This document shows, piece by piece, positions 44,547 through 55,030 of a stretch of DNA of 64,000 nucleotides (within the stretch, counting starts at the first letter, position 1; each line of letters opens with the position of its first letter). Made by a program: the position numbers and the translations under genes. The DNA is from Tichowtungia aerotolerans. Its GTDB lineage: Bacteria > Verrucomicrobiota > Kiritimatiellia > Kiritimatiellales > Tichowtungiaceae. The notes under the pieces are model-generated. The model searched no databases. It saw nothing but the letters and a program-made list of their open reading frames with translations, and was not told where the DNA came from. Where the stretch lies: positions 3,786,900-3,850,899 of the forward strand of contig NZ_CP047593.1 of the NCBI RefSeq assembly GCF_009905215.1. The letters run 5' to 3'.

Positions 44547-45488
44547 ATGTCGAAACGAACACGACAACTCCGGCATCCGTTCGAACGCGCGGCCATTCAT
44601 CTTGCAATGGCAGTTATCCCGCGCCTGCCCCGATACGGCGTACTGGCGCTGGCAAAAATCGGAGGCCGAGCCGGCTATCTGTTTGATTCCCGCAGCCGAC
44701 GGATCGGACTGGCCAATCTGGATGTGGCGTTTGGGGACACCAGAACCGCAGAAGAAAAAAAGCAAATCTTAAAAACCTCGTTCGTCACGATGGTGCGCAC
44801 ACTGCTCGACACATTCTGGTTTGCCCACCACTCGGGCAAACGCCTGGATAAATACGTTGTCCTCGATGACAGTTCTAAGGTTTTCTTTCAGGACAAGGCG
44901 CACATCTGCATTACAGCGCACTTTGGAAACTGGGAAATCATCGGACAGATGAGCGGACACAAACAGCTTCCGCTGCACAGCATTGCCACGCCTGTCAAAA
45001 ATGAGCTCGTCAACAAGCATTTCATTCGCGCCCGCGAAGCAACCGGACAAACTATTATCCCGCGCAAAGGGGCCCTGCGGAAACTGCTCGGAATTCTTCG
45101 TAAAGGCGGGAAAACCGCTTTCCTGGCCGACCAGAACACCTCGGAAAATAACGGCGGCATCTGGGTTGATTTTTTCGGCCTGCCCGCAACGGTCACAGCC
45201 GCACCGGCCCTGCTCTCCGGCCGGACCGGCGCTGAAATTCTGATGGGGTTCTGCTCCCCGCTGCCCGGAGGGTACTACCGCATCTACTCCACAGGAACTT
45301 TTGATCCACCGGCAGAAACCGGAGAAGCATCGATCCGCAGGCTGACTGAGCAGATCACTCAGGTCACGGAAAAAGAAATTCGCGAACATCCGGAATACTG
45401 GCTGTGGATGTATAAACGCTGGAAAACGCATCAACCCGGCGACGATCCCACTAAATACCCGTGCTACAAAAAGAGCCGCCCGCAGTGA
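44547..45488 (+). CDS. Lipid A-type lysophospholipid acyltransferase (LpxL/HtrB family)
   Basis: The 313-residue protein shows the HxxxxE-like catalytic element ITAHFGNWEIIG and the family segments LADQNTSENNGGIWVDFFG and HPEYWLWMYKRWK. It belongs to the LpxL/LpxM/MsbB-type acyltransferases, adding a late acyl chain to lipid A at the inner membrane. An N-terminal hydrophobic region may be the membrane contact. The ATG is two nt past the purU stop, an unusual pairing of purine and lipid metabolism. Which acyl position it modifies is unknown. Confidence 0.9.
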   Translation: MSKRTRQLRHPFERAAIHLAMAVIPRLPRYGVLALAKIGGRAGYLFDSRSRRIGLANLDVAFGDTRTAEEKKQILKTSFVTMVRTLLDTFWFAHHSGKRLDKYVVLDDSSKVFFQDKAHICITAHFGNWEIIGQMSGHKQLPLHSIATPVKNELVNKHFIRAREATGQTIIPRKGALRKLLGILRKGGKTAFLADQNTSENNGGIWVDFFGLPATVTAAPALLSGRTGAEILMGFCSPLPGGYYRIYSTGTFDPPAETGEASIRRLTEQITQVTEKEIREHPEYWLWMYKRWKTHQPGDDPTKYPCYKKSRPQ

Positions 45489-45608
45489 GCGCGCCTTTCT
45501 AAGATTGGATTCTCCAAAACTCGGAAGCCGACCTCCCGATCCGTGAAAAGCTTTCAAAAACAGGAAGCTTGCGTCCAGATCCGGAACGCTGGATCAACAC
45601 AAACCGTT

Positions 45609-46856
45609 TTACAGCCTGGTTCCCGATGGAATAATGGTTTTTTTGGGAATGACGATGACACCATCACGAACCACGTAGGTATCTGTTTTTTCGCCATCCA
45701 CCTTACCGTCCGGGGAAATATAAACGCTGTCGCCGATATGAACATTTTTATCGATAATCGCATTTTTAATGTAGCAGTCTTTTCCGATCCCCAGCGAAGG
45801 AACGCCTGGCGTCGGTTTTTTCAATGACTTTTCCTGCTCATAATAATCAGCCCCCATGATCACCGAATGCTCAATCACCGTTCCCTCTCCAATGACAGCC
45901 CGGGTCCCCACCACCGAATGCAGAATCCGGTGGCCCGAAATAATACATCCGTCTGAAAGCAGACAGCGGTTCAGGTCGCAGCAGTTGATTTTGGACGGCG
46001 GCAGATATCGCATGTGCGTATAAACCGGAGCCTCCGCATCATAAAAGGTGAATTCCGGGATCAGATCGGTCAGCGCCAGGTTTGCTTCATGGAACATTCC
46101 AATCGTCCCGATGTCTTTCCAGTATCCTTCAAAATTATGACTGAACACTTTCCTCTCACTGATTGCTGCCGGAATGATATGCTTTCCAAAGTCCGAATCA
46201 TCGTTCGAACAAAGCAACTCTTTGAGAACATCCGCATTGAAGACATAAATTCCCATACTGGCCAGATAACACTCGTCTTCAAACATTGGCGCCCGCAAAT
46301 CATCGAGTTCCGGACCATCACCCGGTTTTTCCGCAAACTTAACAATCTTGTTGGTTTCATCTACATGCATGATGCCCAGGGAACCGGCCTCATTGCGCGA
46401 GACCGGCTTGGTACAGATGGTCACATCCGCACCGCGCTCAATATGCTCTTCGATCACTTTTGAAAAGTCCATTCGGTAGAGCTGATCTCCGGACAGAATC
46501 ACCACAAAATCGGGTTCGTTATGCATGAAGTATTTCATCGACTGACGCACAGCATCCGCCGTTCCCTGAAACCAGCCTTCCGATTCCGGCGTCTGCTCGG
46601 CCGCCAGCATACGCACGGCACCGCGCGAAAACTGATCAAACAGATATGTGGATTGAATATGGCGATGCAGGGATACGCTGTTGAACTGGGTTAACAGATA
46701 GATGGAGCGAATGCCGCTGTTGATGCAGTTACTAATGGGAATATCAACCAATCGGTACTTGCCGGCAATCGGAACGGCGGGTTTGGCACGATCTTTCGTG
46801 AGAGGCTGCAAACGGGTCCCGGCTCCGCCGCCAAGAATCAAACCGACTGTGTTCAT
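45609..46856 (-). CDS. glgC: Glucose-1-phosphate adenylyltransferase
   Basis: The 415-residue protein opens with GGGAGTRLQPLTKDRAKPAVPIAGKYRLVDIPISNCINSGI in the standard nucleotidyltransferase arrangement. It ends in a left-handed beta-helix domain, with VIEHSVIMGADYYE near the regulatory region. It makes ADP-glucose for glycogen. It converges with the acyltransferase gene, 120 nt between them, and no strong terminator is visible there. Confidence 0.96.
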   Translation of the reverse strand: MNTVGLILGGGAGTRLQPLTKDRAKPAVPIAGKYRLVDIPISNCINSGIRSIYLLTQFNSVSLHRHIQSTYLFDQFSRGAVRMLAAEQTPESEGWFQGTADAVRQSMKYFMHNEPDFVVILSGDQLYRMDFSKVIEEHIERGADVTICTKPVSRNEAGSLGIMHVDETNKIVKFAEKPGDGPELDDLRAPMFEDECYLASMGIYVFNADVLKELLCSNDDSDFGKHIIPAAISERKVFSHNFEGYWKDIGTIGMFHEANLALTDLIPEFTFYDAEAPVYTHMRYLPPSKINCCDLNRCLLSDGCIISGHRILHSVVGTRAVIGEGTVIEHSVIMGADYYEQEKSLKKPTPGVPSLGIGKDCYIKNAIIDKNVHIGDSVYISPDGKVDGEKTDTYVVRDGVIVIPKKTIIPSGTRL

Positions 46857-47019
46857 AGATTTTCCTTTCGTTAAGACATCACGTCTACATGTCCATATAC
46901 GATTCTAAGGTATAGCCGGAACCCTGTCCTCCATCCAGAACAAAACGTTTCAAACGCAACCATTCTTTTTAAACAAACAAAAAAAAATCAAAGTGAATCC
47001 ATTGAAAACACAAAGCCTC

Positions 47020-50000
47020 TTAAGCCGATCGGCGCCGTTCCACCCACTCATATACCGCGGGCAAAACGAACAGCGTCAAAAAGGTAGACGTCAGCAGCCC
47101 GAACACCACCACGGCCGCCAGCGGACGCTGCACCTCGGCGCCCGCTCCGTGCGAAACCAGCAGCGGCAACAGCCCCAGCAGCGTCGTCAGCGTCGTCATA
47201 ATGACCGGACGAAAACGAATCAAACTTCCGTTAATGACCGCATCGCGCACGCTTTGACCCTCTCGCCGCAAATCGTTGAAATCGCTCACCAGAACCATCG
47301 CGTCCTGCATGGCAATTCCGAACAGCGCAATAAATCCGATCGACGCCGGAACAGACAGATACTGGCCGGTCACCCACAGCCCGAACACTCCGCCGATCAG
47401 CGCGAGCGGAACATTCAGCAGAATCATAGCCGCATAACGCACACAATGATACGCAATCCACAGCAGGATAAAAATCGAAGCAATCACAACCGGCACAATC
47501 ACACGCAGCCGCTGCATCGCACTGCGCTGCTGCTCAAACTGCCCGCCGTACTCAACAAAAATGCCGGCAGGTAACTCGACCTTTTCATCAACAGCCGACT
47601 GGATATCGGCCAGCACTTTACTGAGCGCCCGCCCCTGGATATTCCCCTGCACAACCCAGCGCCGCTGATTGTTTTCACGACTGATCTGCAGCGGCCCGTC
47701 AACGGACTCAATGGTTGCGAGCTGATCAAGAGAAACCAAGGCGCCGTCAGCAGAACGGATAAACAACTGCGCAAGCGCATCAGGGGTAGAACGGAACTCA
47801 GGCGCGTAGCGCAGATGAATCCCATAGCGGCGCGTATTTTTATAAAGCGTGTCAATGACCGCACCTCCAACCGCTGTTTCGATCTGTTCGAGCACCGCTT
47901 CACCGGGAATACCATAGCCTGCGCAGGCTTCGCGATCGAGCACCACCTTAACCTGCGGCTGGCCGAAACTCTGCTCGACAGAAAGGTCGACGAGTCCATC
48001 CACATCCTCCAGTACTGCTCGCATGGATTCTGCAGACTCCCGAATCTGGTCCAGATCTTCACCGTAGATCTTAATCGCCAACTGCGCTCTGGTTCCGGAA
48101 AGCATCTCGTCAAACATGTGCTGGATCGGCTGCGAAAAGTTAACCTGCAGACCGGGATAGTCGTCCAGCCGGTCGCGCAGCTCATCGAGCAGCTCGGCCT
48201 TCCGAACGTCCTCGCCCAACACCACATGAATCATCGCAAAGTTGACCGGATGCGGATGGCTGCCGGCTTCTGGGCGCCCAATCATCGCAACCACCTCCCC
48301 GAGGCCTTCCATCTGCATGATTTCATCGGTCAGCCGCTGAACAGACTCCTCCGCTTCATCCAGCGCGATCGATGGCGCCATGCTGACATCAATGCTGATC
48401 GCCCCCTCGTTCAGGACCGGAATAAATTCCGTTCCGATGCTTCGCAGTCCGACTGCGGCGAGCACCGTCAAAACGACAACCGCAGCAAATACAACCGCTT
48501 TCGCACGCAGTGCAGCGGAAAGCGCCGCCCGGTAACCGGCTTTTATCGCACGAAGAAATGCCGACTCCTTGTAGGGTTTCTCATTGATCAGGAAACTGGC
48601 GAGCACCGGCGCGACGACCAGCGCAAAAACAATCGACCCGCCGAGTGCAAGCATAACGGTATACGCCAGCGGCTTGAACATTTTCCCCTCAACCGCTTCC
48701 AGGGAAAGAATCGGAATAAAAACCGTAATCACAATCAGGATGGCAAAAAGGATCGGCCGCCCGACCTCTTTCGTTGCCTCGTAAATCAACCGGCAGCGAT
48801 CCGCTTTGGTTCCGTGCTTCAACCCCAGAAAACGATGAATATTCTCGGTCACCACAATGGAGCCATCCACCAGCATACCGAGCGCGATGGCAATCCCGCC
48901 CAGCGACATCAGGTTGGCGGATACGCCGTAATGGTTCATTCCGATCACCGCGATCAGCGCGCAGAACGGCATGGCCAGCGAAACAATCATCGCTGCCCGG
49001 AAACAGCCCAGGAAGGCAAACAGAACCAGCAGCACCAGCACCATACCCTGCAGCAACGCCGTCTTGACCGTGCGGGTCGCATTTTCGACCAGATCAGCCT
49101 GCTCGTAATAAGGAACAAGCCTTACGCCGTCCGGCAGACCGGCCTGCACCTGCTCGACCTTTTTATAGAGATCTTCAATCACCTTCGACGAATTGGCTCC
49201 AAACAGCTTCATTACCAGCCCGGAAACCACTTCATGTCCCTCCCCGGCCATGACAAGACCGCGGCGCAGTTCGGGGCCATATTCAACCGTGGCCACATCA
49301 CGGATCGCCACCGGGGTGCCTTTAAAGGTTTTGAGCGTGATGCCGCGAATATCATCCAGGTCGCGCAGCAACCCGACTCCCCGCACGAGATGCTCCTCGG
49401 AGTTCATCTGAAGATATTGCCCGCCCACATTGCGGTTATTGGCCTGCACGGCGGTCACCACATCCTCAAGCGCGAGGTTATACTGATGCAGCAGAAACGG
49501 ATCGATCTGAATCTGATACTGAAGCACATGCCCGCCGGCACTCAGAATATCGGTCACCCCCTGAACGGTCTGCAACTGACGCTTCACCACCCAGTCATTG
49601 AGATCGCGCAGGTAGGTCAGCTTATCGAGCCCGCCGGTATCCGCCCCCTCATCCAGCTCGAGGTAATAAAGAAAGATCTGCCCCAGCCCGGTCGAAATCG
49701 GCCCGAGCGCCGGCGGCTCCCGCAGGTCCGGCAAATCGGCCAGCGCCGCAGTCAAGCGCTCCGAAACCAGCTGCCGCGCGAAATAAATATCGGTATCGTC
49801 CGTAAAATAGACATAGACCACCGCCATACCGAACGCCGACGTGGACTTCACCAGCGTGACATTCGGCAGACCGTTCATCGCCGTCTCAATCGGATAGGCC
49901 ACCAACTGCTCGACCTCTTCCGGCGCCATGCCGTCGGCTTCTGCGAAGACCGGGACCATAATGGGCGAAATATCCGGAAACGCCTCCACATCCAGCTGAC

Positions 50001-50094
50001 GGTATTCAACAACCCCCAGCCCGATAACGCCGAGCAGCGCCACCAGCACCAGTCCTCGGTTTTTCAAAACAGAATGAATGACTTTTTCAATCAT
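47020..50094 (-). CDS. Heavy-metal efflux RND transporter permease (CzcA/CusA family)
   Basis: The 1024-residue inner membrane pump starts NRGLVLVALLGVIGLGVVEYRQLDVEAFPDIS and has twelve hydrophobic segments in two halves. It has the helix-4 motif LGMLVDGSIVVTENIHRF with the acidic pair typical of the HME-RND branch. It drives metal efflux with the adaptor and the outer membrane factor upstream in the operon. The exact ion (Zn, Co, Ni, Cd, Cu, Ag) is not determined; the helix-4 residues look nearer to Cz/Ni types than to CusA. The stop lies 163 nt from glgC's ATG, with a T-rich stretch and no hairpin. Confidence 0.94.
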   Translation of the reverse strand: MIEKVIHSVLKNRGLVLVALLGVIGLGVVEYRQLDVEAFPDISPIMVPVFAEADGMAPEEVEQLVAYPIETAMNGLPNVTLVKSTSAFGMAVVYVYFTDDTDIYFARQLVSERLTAALADLPDLREPPALGPISTGLGQIFLYYLELDEGADTGGLDKLTYLRDLNDWVVKRQLQTVQGVTDILSAGGHVLQYQIQIDPFLLHQYNLALEDVVTAVQANNRNVGGQYLQMNSEEHLVRGVGLLRDLDDIRGITLKTFKGTPVAIRDVATVEYGPELRRGLVMAGEGHEVVSGLVMKLFGANSSKVIEDLYKKVEQVQAGLPDGVRLVPYYEQADLVENATRTVKTALLQGMVLVLLVLFAFLGCFRAAMIVSLAMPFCALIAVIGMNHYGVSANLMSLGGIAIALGMLVDGSIVVTENIHRFLGLKHGTKADRCRLIYEATKEVGRPILFAILIVITVFIPILSLEAVEGKMFKPLAYTVMLALGGSIVFALVVAPVLASFLINEKPYKESAFLRAIKAGYRAALSAALRAKAVVFAAVVVLTVLAAVGLRSIGTEFIPVLNEGAISIDVSMAPSIALDEAEESVQRLTDEIMQMEGLGEVVAMIGRPEAGSHPHPVNFAMIHVVLGEDVRKAELLDELRDRLDDYPGLQVNFSQPIQHMFDEMLSGTRAQLAIKIYGEDLDQIRESAESMRAVLEDVDGLVDLSVEQSFGQPQVKVVLDREACAGYGIPGEAVLEQIETAVGGAVIDTLYKNTRRYGIHLRYAPEFRSTPDALAQLFIRSADGALVSLDQLATIESVDGPLQISRENNQRRWVVQGNIQGRALSKVLADIQSAVDEKVELPAGIFVEYGGQFEQQRSAMQRLRVIVPVVIASIFILLWIAYHCVRYAAMILLNVPLALIGGVFGLWVTGQYLSVPASIGFIALFGIAMQDAMVLVSDFNDLRREGQSVRDAVINGSLIRFRPVIMTTLTTLLGLLPLLVSHGAGAEVQRPLAAVVVFGLLTSTFLTLFVLPAVYEWVERRRSA

Positions 50095-50102
50095 AACGCC
50101 TC

Positions 50103-51272
50103 CTAGTGACCGTGACCTGCATGGGGATCCATTCCGCTGGTAACCATTTCGGCTTTCAGCGTAAACGCGCCGGCGACGACATAGTCCTCGCCGGCGGACA
50201 GACCCTGCCTGATTTCAACAAACCGGTCCCCGCGCTCCCCGAGAACAACATCGCGGGTCTCGAAACCGTGTTCGCTTTTGATAAAAACAACCGCCTGTCC
50301 GTTCACAACCTGAACAGCCCCGCGCTCAACGCGCACCGGAACCTCAACCGACTCCGTCACAATGCGAGCCCGCACAAACGCGCCGGGCATAAAGTCCTCA
50401 CGCGCCCCTTTCAGAACGCAGCGGGCGGTAAAGGTGCGAGTCTCTTTGGAAATCAGCGGGCTGACATACGCAATCGTTCCGCGCGCGATGTGACCGTCGC
50501 GCGCAACGAACTCAACCGCCATGCCTTTTTCAACCCGATGCTGATACTGAGGATAAACAGAAATATCAACCCAGACGCTGGACAGATCCGCCACCTCAAA
50601 CAGAACGCGATCCTCTCCGGCCACCTCGCCGACCGATGCGCTTTTGGCGACAACCTGTCCGTCGAGCGGAGCCGAGACCGTATAAACCGACAGCATCTCG
50701 CGATTTTCCAGCGATGCCAGAATATCGCCCTTCTTTACCCGGTCGCCAATCTCGACAAACACCTGGAGGATCACACTCGGGTAGCGCGCGGAGACCGCGG
50801 CGGCCCGATCCCGGTTCAGGTTAATTTCTGCCGGAAAAACAACGGATTTTGAAATCGTTCCGCCTGTTGCAGCGTTCATCTCAATTCCGATCTTTTTCGC
50901 AATCTCTGGAGAAACCTCGAGCCCACCCTCTTCTTCGTGGCCGTGGCCACTACACCCGAGGTCATGCTCATGGCCCTCGTGCTCATCATGCGCAGACGCT
51001 TCTGCCTGATGTTCGTGCGCAGCGTGGTCATGTGCGGCGTGATCATACCCTTCGCAGGAAGCATGTGCAGCGTGTTCTTCATGCGCCGAATGATCATGTT
51101 CCTCCTCACAGGACTCCTTCCTGTTCAGGCCTTCAAGCCCCGGCAACGTAAACTTCGTCGCGCCCTTTTCCTTACAGGAAGGACAATCACAACCATCCGC
51201 GTCATGAATATGCTGCGCGAAAGCCAATCCGCCCGCAATCAGGCACCCGATAATACAAATCATTTTTTTCAT
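50103..51272 (-). CDS. RND efflux periplasmic adaptor with His-rich N-terminus
   Basis: The 389-residue membrane-fusion protein has a signal peptide (ICIIGCLIAGGLAFA). About 100 residues packed with His, Asp, Glu and a CDCPSC pair follow, and then the adaptor core (VSARYPSVILQVFVEIGDRVKKGDILASLENREML). The last residues, GMDPHAGHGH, are again metal-like. It joins the inner and outer membrane components of the pump. Such a His-rich start probably binds the exported metal in the periplasm. The ATG precedes the outer membrane gene's stop by one nt or so, so the set is one operon. Confidence 0.92.
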   Translation of the reverse strand: MKKMICIIGCLIAGGLAFAQHIHDADGCDCPSCKEKGATKFTLPGLEGLNRKESCEEEHDHSAHEEHAAHASCEGYDHAAHDHAAHEHQAEASAHDEHEGHEHDLGCSGHGHEEEGGLEVSPEIAKKIGIEMNAATGGTISKSVVFPAEINLNRDRAAAVSARYPSVILQVFVEIGDRVKKGDILASLENREMLSVYTVSAPLDGQVVAKSASVGEVAGEDRVLFEVADLSSVWVDISVYPQYQHRVEKGMAVEFVARDGHIARGTIAYVSPLISKETRTFTARCVLKGAREDFMPGAFVRARIVTESVEVPVRVERGAVQVVNGQAVVFIKSEHGFETRDVVLGERGDRFVEIRQGLSAGEDYVVAGAFTLKAEMVTSGMDPHAGHGH

Positions 51273-51273
51273 C

Positions 51274-52479
51274 TTACAACTCCTCCTCTAAAAACCTGGT
51301 AATCTCCGCCCGAGCAGCATGGGCGTCACGTAATGCTTCAATATGCCGAACCCGAATTTCAGCCAGATGCTGCTGGGCATTAATCAGCTCAAACCAGGAA
51401 AAACGCCCGGCGTCATAACCGGCCTTGCTCACCTCATAAGCCTGCCGGGCCTTCGGAAGCAGACGCTCGGCAGTCATCTCCGCCTCCGTCCTGGCGCCGC
51501 GAAAAATCGCAATGAGCCGCGACAGCTGCGCCTGCCAATCCCTCCGAATCTCCTCCCGCTCCGCAGCAAGCGCCTCGGCATCCAGCAGCGCAGCCGTCTC
51601 GGCAGCGCGTCCGGAACGAACAAAATTGAGCGGAATGGATGCCCCGAAAACAAAGCTGCTGAGCTCCTCGGCAGACTCATGCCTCATCCCGGCACCCAAG
51701 GTGATATCCGCAGTGTCCGCAGCCCGCTCCCGGGCGGCTTTCGCACGCAGCATCTCGACCTGCGCATCCAGACGCTGCAGAACCGGGTGGCTGTCAGCGA
51801 GCTGACGCTCACTGATTTCTTCGAGTTCATAATACGATCCAGCCAACTCCGCCATCTCAGATTCCGGCACCCCGATCAGCGAGGCCAGCTGAATGCGGGC
51901 CGCCTCAAGATCACCGAAACAACAGGTCTGCGAGAGCAGGATTTCCTCCATCGCCAGTTCGGCCTGAACCACATCCAGTTCCGAACCTCCGCCGGCTTCA
52001 TAACGGGATTTCGCCACCTCGACAAAGGCGCGCCCCAACTGCTCCTGTTCAGCGCGCACGGCTCCAATCTCCTGCTGGGCGAACACATCTATAAACGCGC
52101 GGCGGACCTCCGAAAGCAGCTCCAGTTCGCGCACGGCACGGGACTGCTCAGCCACGTCAACCGCCTTGCCGGCAACCTGACGCTCCAGCGCACGTTTCCC
52201 GCCCCGCTCAAACGTCTGCTTTACGCTCAAAGTGTACGACGTATCGTTAACTCCATCGAGATCCCCGCCGACTCCCTCTGCCTCGAAATCGAGCTCCGGG
52301 TTTTTCCACAACCCGGCAGTCGACCGGGCCGCCGCAGCCGCTTCAGCTGCAACCTGAGCCGCCTGAAGGCGGGGGGAATTCTGCCGGGCACGATCCAGTG
52401 CCCGGTCCAGTGTAAGTTTTCCGGACTCTGAAAATCCGGTGTATGCAATACTGCAAAGCAGCACAAAAATAAATTTCAT
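51274..52479 (-). CDS. Outer membrane factor of the metal efflux system (TolC family)
   Basis: The 401-residue protein has a signal peptide and two long alpha-helical hairpins of the OEP family (LDRALDRARQNSPRLQAAQVAAEAAAAARS at the start, and ALRDAHAARAEITRFLEEEL near the end). The domain structure and place in the operon make it the CzcC/CusC-like channel. It precedes the adaptor gene by one nt and follows the small exported protein gene. Confidence 0.9.
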   Translation of the reverse strand: MKFIFVLLCSIAYTGFSESGKLTLDRALDRARQNSPRLQAAQVAAEAAAAARSTAGLWKNPELDFEAEGVGGDLDGVNDTSYTLSVKQTFERGGKRALERQVAGKAVDVAEQSRAVRELELLSEVRRAFIDVFAQQEIGAVRAEQEQLGRAFVEVAKSRYEAGGGSELDVVQAELAMEEILLSQTCCFGDLEAARIQLASLIGVPESEMAELAGSYYELEEISERQLADSHPVLQRLDAQVEMLRAKAARERAADTADITLGAGMRHESAEELSSFVFGASIPLNFVRSGRAAETAALLDAEALAAEREEIRRDWQAQLSRLIAIFRGARTEAEMTAERLLPKARQAYEVSKAGYDAGRFSWFELINAQQHLAEIRVRHIEALRDAHAARAEITRFLEEEL

Positions 52480-52540
52480 GTAATAACTCCTGATTGATCA
52501 CTTAGCATTCATACGCGTCGATTCGCGGGTGAACACGTTC

Positions 52541-52861
52541 TCAAATCAGAAGCTGGACGGTCAGCAGATGCCTAAACTCTGCGTTTGGCAATCGCGGCGC
52601 GGTGAAAACCGCGCAAACCGGTTTTAATACAGAAATAACCGGAAGCTGCGGAGCGGGTAAATCCGTTACTGCCAGCGGAGGGACCATAACGGATGAATCC
52701 TTCACGCACGGTTCTTCATGGGAACAGCCACGGCAAATCGAATTGCAGATCCCGTCGGCAGAAGAATCTGCATGTGCATGATGTCCCGCCGAATGCGCAC
52801 ACGGCATCCCAAGCGTAATCAACGCAATCAAAGCCAGAATGGTCTGCTTGATTTTCATCAT
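52541..52861 (-). CDS. Small exported Cys/His-rich protein of the metal efflux operon
   Basis: The 106-residue product has a signal peptide (MKIKQTILALIALITLGMPCAHS) followed by a stretch of His and Cys (HHAHADSSADGICNSICRGCSH), and a Pro-rich tail. It resembles no family I can name. It begins 22 nt after the dinG stop and ends 61 nt before the outer membrane factor, in the same direction. The Cys/His cluster and the context suggest a periplasmic metal-binding or sensing protein, which is an inference. The stretch is short but its amino acid pattern supports translation. Confidence 0.65.
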   Translation of the reverse strand: MMKIKQTILALIALITLGMPCAHSAGHHAHADSSADGICNSICRGCSHEEPCVKDSSVMVPPLAVTDLPAPQLPVISVLKPVCAVFTAPRLPNAEFRHLLTVQLLI

Positions 52862-52883
52862 TCCGCATATATAAGCATATCAT

Positions 52884-54881
52884 TCACCATTCGTCCAGCG
52901 GTTCCGACTCAATGAAGCAATCCGGCAGTGCTTTCATAAAAAGACGGCCATACCACTTCGTGGTGATCCGCGGATCGAGAATGATGACCCGCCCTTCGTC
53001 GCTGGACGTGCGGATCAGTCGTCCGATGCCCTGCCGGAATTTGATGACGGCCGAGGGCAGCGAATAATCCTTAAACGGATCGCCGCCGGAGGCTTTGATC
53101 TGTTCCAGCCTCGCTTCAATCAGCGGCTGATCCGGCACAGCAAAAGGCAAACGAACGATAATCACATTGCTGAGTGCATCCCCCCGCACATCCACACCCA
53201 TCCAGAAACGATCCACCCCGAAAAGCACGGCGGATCCGTGCGACTGGAATTTGCGGATCATCATATTCGGTGGAAGACCGGTTCCCTGCACCAAAAGATC
53301 GTAGCCGTCCATTTCCAATGTTTCGCGCACGGCGTCGGCCACGCGGCGCATGAGCGATGTGTTGGTAAAAAGCACAAACGCTTTACCGCCGTTCTGCGCA
53401 ATAAGCTGCGGAAGAACCTGAATCACCGCCTGCTCAAACGCAGGGTTCATGGATGGATCGGGCATTCCCTGTGGAATGACAACCCGCATCTGCTCGCTGT
53501 AGTTGAACGGGGAACCGACTTTCAGCTCATCGCAATGGTCAGCACCAATGCGTCCGCGAAACCATTCAAGGCTGTCGCCGACCGCCAGCGTGGCCGAGGT
53601 CATGACGACACTGGGAACTTCTTCGAAAAGCAGATCGCGCAACAGAGAAGAAATATCGACCGGAGCAGAATACAGAACCGTTTGACTGCGAACCCGGCCT
53701 TCCAGTCCCGCCCAGTACACGTGCCGTTTTTCGCTTTGCTTCAGATAACAGTTCAGAGCTTCTGCAAAAAACTTTCCTTTCATGCGAACGGATTTGAATT
53801 CCGCCTTGAGGTTTTCGTCTTCCATATCGCGCAGAACACGGTTGAGATGAAGCTCCATCTCGCTCAAAAGTTCAGGAAGTCGGGTTTCTACATCCGGCGG
53901 TTCCCGCAGACGAACTGTACTGCGACCCGCAGCCAGTTTATAGCGCGTGCGCATGGTTTTGAAAAAACGACCCGATTCCTCCCACAGGCGGTTAGTGATA
54001 TCCGCGCCCTGCCCGTCGCGCAACACGGCAAACAGCCCTTTGCGGTTATCGCTGGTAAACAGTCGCCGTAACCAGTGCTCGACAGCATAGCGGGAAATAC
54101 GCAGCCCCATGTGCGATGCGGCCACGTCCTCCATCTGATGCGCCTCGTCGAAGACCACCATTCCATAATCCGGCAAAAACGCTCCGCCCTCAGCTCGAAC
54201 AGCCAATTCAGAGAAAAACAGGTGATGGTTCACAATCAGCAGATTGGCTTCGTGCAGTCCTTCACGGGCCTTCATCAGGAAACAGCGTTTGTAATCAGGA
54301 CACTTTTTTCCGAGGCAGTTGCCCTGCTCAACACTAACCGCGCTCCAGACATCAGCAGACGGCTGGGGATCCAATTCCTGGCGGCTGCCCTCTTCGGCAG
54401 TATCCGCCCATGCACGAATGCGATCAACCTCGAACTCCTTCGATGGGTCGAACAGGTCACCACTCATCGAACGGGCGCGCGCCAGTCGACGCAGACAGAG
54501 ATAGTTAGAGCGTCCTTTGACCAGCCGCGCCTTAAAATCGATCCCGAGTGCTTTTCTGAGAAAGGGAATGTCTTTTTCCATCAGCTGTTCCTGCAGCGTG
54601 ATGGTGTAGGTGGCGACCACTGCCCGTTCATTGCGAGACAATGCGGTCAGCATCAGAGGCACGAGATAGGCAAAACTCTTACCGACCCCGGTTCCTGCTT
54701 CGACCGCCAAATGGCAGGAATTGGCGACAGCTTCGGCCACGGCCCGAGCCATCTGCTGCTGCTGGGGACGAACTTCAAACGGGAAATCGCTGTTCTCGTG
54801 AGCCAACTCCAGCGCGCCGCCTGGCGCGAAAAAACGGTCGGAAGCCAGCACAGTTTCAGGATGTTCCAGAGGTCGAATCAT
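52884..54881 (-). CDS. dinG: DinG-family ATP-dependent DNA helicase
   Basis: The 665-residue protein has Walker A in [22 protein letters not shown], and Walker B DEAH in [14 protein letters not shown]. Four Cys (in LCLRRL and [14 protein letters not shown]) match the iron-sulfur cluster of the XPD/DinG group. The C-terminal helicase motifs include [11 protein letters not shown] and [21 protein letters not shown]. It unwinds DNA and R-loops 5' to 3' as an aid to repair. There is no exonuclease domain, so it is the short DinG form. Confidence 0.9.
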   Translation of the reverse strand: MIRPLEHPETVLASDRFFAPGGALELAHENSDFPFEVRPQQQQMARAVAEAVANSCHLAVEAGTGVGKSFAYLVPLMLTALSRNERAVVATYTITLQEQLMEKDIPFLRKALGIDFKARLVKGRSNYLCLRRLARARSMSGDLFDPSKEFEVDRIRAWADTAEEGSRQELDPQPSADVWSAVSVEQGNCLGKKCPDYKRCFLMKAREGLHEANLLIVNHHLFFSELAVRAEGGAFLPDYGMVVFDEAHQMEDVAASHMGLRISRYAVEHWLRRLFTSDNRKGLFAVLRDGQGADITNRLWEESGRFFKTMRTRYKLAAGRSTVRLREPPDVETRLPELLSEMELHLNRVLRDMEDENLKAEFKSVRMKGKFFAEALNCYLKQSEKRHVYWAGLEGRVRSQTVLYSAPVDISSLLRDLLFEEVPSVVMTSATLAVGDSLEWFRGRIGADHCDELKVGSPFNYSEQMRVVIPQGMPDPSMNPAFEQAVIQVLPQLIAQNGGKAFVLFTNTSLMRRVADAVRETLEMDGYDLLVQGTGLPPNMMIRKFQSHGSAVLFGVDRFWMGVDVRGDALSNVIIVRLPFAVPDQPLIEARLEQIKASGGDPFKDYSLPSAVIKFRQGIGRLIRTSSDEGRVIILDPRITTKWYGRLFMKALPDCFIESEPLDEW

Positions 54882-55030
54882 AGGAACCAGAGCCTACCGG
54901 AAACCAACCCGCGAATGAACGCCAATCGACGCAAATTTTCGAGAGATACCACATGAAGAGATATATGCGCCTGTGGTTTCCCGCACACTGAAAACCCGGT
55001 CATAAACCCGCTATTTCATCACTCCAAGGC

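Noticed and set aside
47815-50106. Plus-strand 763-codon frame antisense to the RND pump
   Set aside because: His/Arg/Gln-rich text typical of the complement of a GC-rich membrane protein gene; no start signal.
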